A DNA stretch of 64,000 nt from Pseudoneurospora amorphoporcata (taxonomy: Eukaryota; Ascomycota; Sordariomycetes; Sordariales; Sordariaceae). The position numbers and the translations under genes were made by a program. Shown here piece after piece: positions 58,381 to 64,000 of this stretch (positions are counted from its first letter, which is position 1; each line of letters starts with the position of its first letter). The DNA is taken from the NCBI GenBank assembly GCA_033297205.1, contig MU859249.1:1-64000 (forward strand), given 5' to 3'. The notes under the pieces were generated by a model, which saw only the letters and a list, made by a program, of their open reading frames with translations, did no database searches and had not been told where the DNA came from.

Positions 58381-60284
58381 TCAAAACAGGTATTCATCCC
58401 ATCGATCTTCATGGTACGCATAGAAAAGCTCATCGAAGCTGTGTCCGTGGTCCTCTCCCAACTGTTCCATGAATGCCGCAAATGTAGGAGGCCTCCGTGC
58501 TTCGCGTTCCGGATCCTCTTCCTCGTCGCCGGAAAAGTAGTATTCGGACGCTTCATCCTCTTCTTCAAGCTCAAGTTCGGTCTCTTCTTCAAATCCTCCA
58601 TCGCCCATTTCGGGTAGTATGTCCCCTCCATCCTCGTCTTCAAAGTCATCCTCATCCAGGGGGTCGACATCATCCTCATCCTGATACGACGGGAACAAGT
58701 CGAACGTCCGAAAGGTGATGCCTGCTCTCAAACAGCGCAGCCTTGTTTCCTCGACTTTTCTGTTGAAGCGCCTGTGGAACCTGCTTTTTGCAGGCCACGA
58801 GTGAATGGCCAACGATATGCTCGATAGCTTCAGTGACTGGGTAGCGCAGAGGCAGTCTACGCCATGCAGTATCATGTCGAGATTTGCGAGATAGCTTTGC
58901 TTCCAGTCTTTAGCGGTTCCCCATTCGCAAACCAAGGTGAAGTCACGCAGCGATGGCGGAAGCAGCTGACATAGCCTCTCACCGTCATCTTCCTCGAGAA
59001 TTCCCAGGGTGCCGAAAACGCCTCGGTAGTCGAGGGTGAGGCTCTCGAGCCGTCCAAGATGCGGGATGCACTTGAGTCGGTGATTTTCCGGTTTCCTCGG
59101 ACGTTCTCTCCCGCGCGTAAGGTAATGGCCCTCTGACAAAGCAACCAACTCGAGGCTGCGCAGCGAATCCGAAAGACCAGTCAGGGCAACATCAAGAGTG
59201 TGCCCCTCGGGCAACAGGTCCCTGTCATCGTCCGTGGTGCTCTCTTCGAAATGGACAAGTAGATCCTGTAGATTGGTACATGCCATGCATAGCGCAACCA
59301 GCCTCGGCTCATGGATGCGGCTACCGTAGAGACGCAGTTGTTGGATCTGGGGAAGCGAAGGTATCGTTATGTCTTCGTAGAAGAGGTTGGACGCCGACGA
59401 ACAACAAAGCTCCAGGGTTTTGAGATTCTTGAGATCAGGTAAGCAAGCAATGGTATAGTGTGAAAGCAACTGGGGGAAACTTCCGTCTCGACTCTGCTGT
59501 TCATCTCGGTGGCAGTAGATGCGTAGAGATGATAGGTTGCGCATCTGATGAAAGGGAAAGTACCGCGCGACAAAGGTCTGGCGATGGTTGACGGAGTCGG
59601 GGGAGTTTATGTAGCTCAATATGGTGGCGCGGAAGGCCGGGAGTAACACGTCGTTGGCGGTGGGGTCTCGGAGTTCCTGGTTGGGTAAGGGGTGGTCGGG
59701 AAAAGCAAAGAGAAGGTCTCTTAGGTTGGGGGCGTGCCAAGTGATGATCATGAGGAGGTCCAAGCCGATGGAAGCGGGACTGACGCCGGGTTGGCCCTGC
59801 CATCGCACTGGCGGCGGTTAGAAGGTGAACAAAGACCCAACAGAAGCAACCGGGATCCAGATATCCTACCTCCAGTCTGCCTTTCCCATTCTCGATGTAT
59901 GCCCATGATCATCCTAGCGCCAGTGATATTGGCCATGCATGCGATATGGCGAATCCAAGGCTTGATCTCCGGCTGCTTGATCATGCGCAGATACAATGTG
60001 ACGAGCGCGCTTTCGTTGTAGATGAGGATGTGCCGCCAGAGAAGCGGCCTGGCGACGGCGAGCATGCGACGGGAGGTCTGGGCAAAGGTGAGCAGCTCAC
60101 GGTGGGCGAGATGCCATGCCGCACGCTGGTCCTCTGCTTCCTGACTGGCCCATGTTCCGACGGGACGAAGGGCGAAGCGGGTGGTCAATAGAGGTTGCGG
60201 GACGAGCGCTTCGGCTATGGGCTGCAGCAATTCGTTCGGTAGGCGCTCGATCGAGGCCGTCAAGTTTTGCGCGGGGGCGGCCAT
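58381..60284 (-). CDS. F-box-like protein with leucine-rich repeat region
   Basis: Exons 60284-59870 and 59807-58381 (minus strand) give 613 residues; the intron has a GTAGGA donor, a TCTAAC branch point and a CCAG acceptor, joining RQTG-V-RWQGQ. The ATG at 60284 is chosen because the frame farther upstream runs through a GGC-repeat region and starts only at a TTG. An F-box-like motif lies near residue 11 (SIERLPNELLQPIAEAL). The middle part has irregular leucine-rich repeats (LSSLRIYC, LKTLELCC, IQQLRLYG, LRSLELVAL, LESLTLDY). The C-terminus is strongly acidic. Fungal F-box proteins of this type are thought to recruit substrates to SCF ubiquitin ligases; the substrate is unknown. It is convergent with the lactonase gene. 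Confidence 0.78.
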
Positions 60285-62888
60285 GGTCTTTCGGTCGGGT
60301 CTCGTGTATTGTATCGAAGCCGGATGGAAAGCTGTCGAGGACGGCGGGAGATACACGAGTCGGGTGTCGCTCGATTTCTGGAGGATCTGGATGGGATGAA
60401 CGAGTAGTTCGGACCACAATCGGGATGCTGCGAATGGGTAGCTCGTGTGGTCCAAGAGACGCGACTCGATAGCTGATGGCGGCGGCGGCGGCGGCGGCGG
60501 CGATGCTAACAATTGGGGGGAATTATATGTGGAAGTCGGAATCGGAGCCGCATCCTGTCAGTCAGTTTCCAATGTGCAATTCCCCCGAGGTTCAATTGAT
60601 TCGAGAATGAGGGAAAGGTCGACAAAATGGCAGGAGGTACTTGAAGGAAGTAGTACACTGGTACCTGCCAAGTTGCACGCGGTCGTACGGACGGACCAGG
60701 ACCAGCTGTCGTCAACCTAGACCGGGAAGGAGTCATCGATCCATGCGACGCCGGGATTCTGCTTGCAACCCGGGCGGACACCCGACGGGAGGAAAGAGCT
60801 ATGCAGTGTGGAGGATTGGACCTTGCAGGTTCCATGTGGAGGGGTTTCGACACGGGGCCGATGACCGATGTGGATACGCGGGATGGATTGAGCGATCATG
60901 ATGGAGGGGTCGATTCCAGTCTCGGACATTCCATCCAGCTTGCATTCTTTTTTTTTTTTGCGTTTTCTTTTCTTTTTTTTTTTTTGCGGCAAGATATATC
61001 TCACTCGCTCTTCCTATTCTTTGCTGCCTGGCCGCGTTTTCTTTTCGTCAGGGACCATCCACGAGACTGCGGGTTTTTGCGATTGATTGGGATGCTTCAC
61101 TTGGAGAAGTCGTCGTCAACTGTTTACGTAGGCCACACCGGCACACACACTGCAGTCATCGTCTCCGGTGTAAGACAGGCGCAGGCAGCATCGATGGCGA
61201 ACAACCAATCGGCAGGACGGTAGACACGAAGGAGGGACAGTGAAGAAAAAGGAAGCCCAATGCAGAAGGACGACAAGTGCAGCCTGTCGGCATGTTCCGA
61301 TCTCGGCGCTAGCATCCAATCGACGTTGCTCTCTTTCCCTTCTCGTTCTGGAAAGAGTGACGAAATGGGAAGCTGCCCAACATCCGGTGTCAGACGTACC
61401 TTAACCGCCAAACGAGCAAGAGCCGGGCGGATTGGTCACAACCAGGCACACCGCATGTCGCATTGTTTACTCTTAGTGTTTGCTGGGCATTGATATTGGT
61501 CCTGTAAATGGAGGAGGAAGTCGGCATGGAATGGACTGAGGAACGGATAACAAATCCAGGAAAAGAAGCTCACAACTTGCGTCGCCGAACAAAAGTTGAT
61601 CAAAACGAAACCCACATCCGCTGCCAAGGGCAAGTGGAATCACGGCAGGCCATGCAACCTAATGTGGGGCGAGTCCACTTGGTGACTTTGGAGTATCCAA
61701 CGGTCCCAGGGCAAATCCCCTCTTTGTACGAAAACGATCATGTAAATGTTTCAACACCTTTTGTCTGTCTGTCATGACTCAAGCCGGTTTGGTTGCGCCC
61801 TAGATGGCTGCAGTCGAGAATGTTGCCGACATGGCTGGCTCGTGCTCAGGTTGGATATGGTCCGTGCATTCTTAGTGATTGACGGGAGTCAATTGACGGC
61901 CTGCGGCGACGACTCACCTGTCAAATGGACGGGACGGGAATCATGCCGGCTGCTGCTGGTGGCTGCTGGCCAAGCACTTGCACCTTCCAATTCCTGTTCA
62001 CCGGCCGCACTCTGGGTCGCCAGCGAGATTGAAACGACTCGAAATTGCAATTCGCCTAGGAGAGAGCAGCCGCCAGATCCTGGCGACCACTCGAAGCCAC
62101 CAGATCCGATCCGTGGCCATCAAGGTGTCCGTTTTGGTGTTTTGGTCCTTCCTCATCCGGTGTTGCATCCGCACCTGCCATCTTCTAGACGAACGTGAAG
62201 ATGCAATTTCTGAAGCAGGCGACCCCATCAGACCACTTTAAACCATTCCTGCCCACTTCGACTTCCAACGGATGCTGGTGAACCCTTCCGGTTCGAGTAT
62301 GTGTGAGTGATGAGTGGACTTGGCCATCTCCATTGCAATCAACCATCTCAGCTTCACAACTTCTCACCTGCCATCTTGGGGCGAACCACCGTTTCGCTGT
62401 GGAACGCGACGCGCTCTGGCAACCGTGTCATTTTCTTCCACTCGAGGACCGACGACGCCGCCATGTTGATCACGACACTGTTAAGTGCTCGTGCAGTGAT
62501 GGTTGGCTACGGAACCCGGACGACGGCAACATCTGATGACCCGGTCCAAAGTCCGCGTTGAATCCACTCAGCCCGCGACTCAAGGCTCAACATCCAAGTA
62601 TCAGGTCTTCACCCACTATGCCCGCACTGCTGGCAGCGTCGTTCCACGTTGCTAACTATGACTCTCCAAGTAGGCCCTGTTACGTACAACGAGTAACCCA
62701 AGGCAACCCGAACTGCCGTCGATAAGCAAACCGATACTAGCAATGTGAGCGTCCTGCCCACGAATACAAAATCCATCATCGCATGTCGTTGACCCCAGCA
62801 TTATTATGAACACCAACACCATCACCTAGAAGAAATGCCACCCTATATCTACATCCCTCGTTTTAAACCTCCACTGCCATCTCGATTG
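60285..62888. other. Intergenic region
   Basis: About 2.6 kb between the F-box-like start and the LITAF gene's stop. It contains a GGC trinucleotide run at about 60479-60502, which would fall in the F-box gene's leader, and T-rich tracts near 60950-60985. Open frames here are short or overlap in several frames; none has a family signature or splice structure. No gene is supported. Confidence 0.45.
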
Positions 62889-63532
62889 CTATGGCTTTTG
62901 CCCTTGAGTCCTTTCATGTCCATTCGCCCCAGGCTCAGAGGCATGAGGGCCCTGACTCGCATAATTTGATGGAACGATTGTCGTCGGGCCAAACACTTGA
63001 AGATGGCTGTCTTTTTTGCATGCAACCCGTTGCCCGCACCCGGTGCAGTAATAGTTCCACTCCTCGAACCATCCGGCCAGGCAGGGGACGCACGCAAGGC
63101 AGACGCACACAAGGCAGCAGAGGAATCCGACGAGGCTATTCGACCGTCTTCATCAGCATATCATTCAAGAACCATGGGGACGGCCGGGGTCACTTGCACC
63201 TGCATGCCTCCTCCGTCTTTTTTGACTCGTGTCTGGGTCCGTCTTTGGCAAAAGGGGCAGTCGATCCACTGGGGTCCATCGCCGAGCTGGGTGAGAGGGA
63301 CCACGCCGAGGACAGGTTGCAGTTGTGGCTGTTCCATCTTGGTCGGAGGTTGGTAGGCTGGAGGTGGTTGTGAGACATCTTCGTGTTCTTGTTTCTGCTG
63401 GACTGGTGGTTGTTGAGGGATCTGTTCTTGCTGTTGCTGGAGCGGTGCTTGTTGAGGTTGCTGCTGGTCCATGGCTTGGTTCTGGACTGGCTGTTGTTGT
63501 TGCTGTTTTTGTTGTTGCTCTTGCTGCTCCAT
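62889..63532 (-). CDS. LITAF-domain protein
   Basis: Exons 63532-63198 and 63135-62889 (minus strand) give 193 residues. The first 80 residues are Gln/Pro-rich. The LITAF zinc ribbon is split by a membrane-inserted hydrophobic stretch: Cys92 and Cys95 in WIDCPFC, the hydrophobic LVGFLCCLVCVCLACVPCL, then Cys142 and Cys145 in YYCTGCG. LITAF proteins sit on the cytosolic face of endosomal or lysosomal membranes. A continuous domain requires a GC-AG intron (GCAAGT donor, GCTGAT branch point, AATAG acceptor; 62 nt). All GT donors nearby are in phase 0 and would break the frame. An unspliced reading would end early at 63161. The tail after the domain is Gly/His/Pro-rich. Confidence 0.85.
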
Positions 63533-64000
63533 GATGTCTTGGTGTTTACTTACATGGGTCTGTTCGATGATGACTACCCTTCCAAACTACCACCTTGGAC
63601 GGACCCAGCCCAGACTTTTATACGGTTCCCATCGCGATTTCCCAACACCGAGTTCGCCCATTTATTCGGCATACGCACTCCATGATGACATCTGATCTGG
63701 CTGTGCAGGTTCCAATGACACCCAGGCAGCTTTCTTGGGCCAAGACAACGGGAAATGACAAAGACAAGAGAAACCCATACGACGCTGCCAACCATCCAAC
63801 AAACACTCGCGGTTTCTCCTTGGCTGTCGGAATGGTGTTTAGGGGTCCCCTTTAGGGTAGGATCGTGCCACTGTACAGCCCGCTACGCCACAACCAAACG
63901 GATACGCTAGACTAGTGTAAGGAAAGTGAAGTTTAGTGCTTACATACTGGGACGGGGTCAATGGCTGTGACGCCAACTTGACGATCAACGTTCTGAGGAT
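63533..64000. other. Upstream region of the LITAF gene, window edge
   Basis: About 470 bases, presumably the promoter and leader of the LITAF-domain gene. No gene is supported up to the window end. Confidence 0.45.

Noticed and set aside
1..64000. CRISPR arrays, prophage or bacterial operons
   Set aside because: The window is clearly eukaryotic, with spliceosomal introns and fungal protein families; no spaced direct-repeat array was seen.

Overview
This window is genomic DNA of a filamentous ascomycete, most likely a Sordariales fungus close to Neurospora or Sordaria. The support is short (50-80 nt) spliceosomal introns with GTAAGT-type donors and CTAAC/CTGAC branch points, long intergenic regions rich in TAGG/CCTA tetranucleotides and microsatellites, and fungus-specific protein families. 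From memory, the order ornithine monooxygenase, siderophore NRPS, GH10 xylanase resembles a Neurospora crassa region (omo, ssn, gh10-4); I could not check this, and species cannot be settled from the sequence alone. I recognise sixteen protein genes and one tRNA gene; their exon structures were worked out by hand.

Left third (1-24.7 kb): an intracellular-siderophore locus. A SidA-type L-ornithine N5-monooxygenase (2905-4596, three exons) is followed in the same orientation by a 5217-residue SidC-type ferrichrome/ferricrocin synthetase (6802-22617, four exons) with order A-T-C-A-T-C-T-C-A-T-C-T-C-T-C. The monooxygenase makes N5-hydroxyornithine, an acetyltransferase (not obviously in the window) acetylates it, and the NRPS assembles and cyclises the hexapeptide that stores iron inside the cell. 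Five perfect copies of the iron-responsive GATA-factor (SreA/SRE) site ATCWGATAA lie in the two upstream regions of these genes, and I saw none elsewhere in the window. Downstream on the minus strand are an OBAP/DUF1264 protein and a GNAT acetyltransferase.

Middle (25-42.5 kb): a TAPT1-family membrane protein (+), a low-complexity charged protein with one central membrane segment (-), a modin-like protein (-) with a 0.41-kb MITE-like inverted-repeat element just downstream, a dienelactone hydrolase (+), and a secreted GH10 xylanase (-) convergent with it.

Right part (42.5-64 kb): an amino-acid permease (-), a WW/FF-domain protein (-), tRNA-Arg(ACG) (+), a LaeA-like methyltransferase (-), an RNase-H-fold Gfd2-like protein (+), a metallo-beta-lactamase-fold lactonase (+), an F-box-like protein (-) and a LITAF-domain protein (-) whose single intron appears to be GC-AG. 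The intergenic stretches hold mainly promoters, simple repeats and short tandem duplications.
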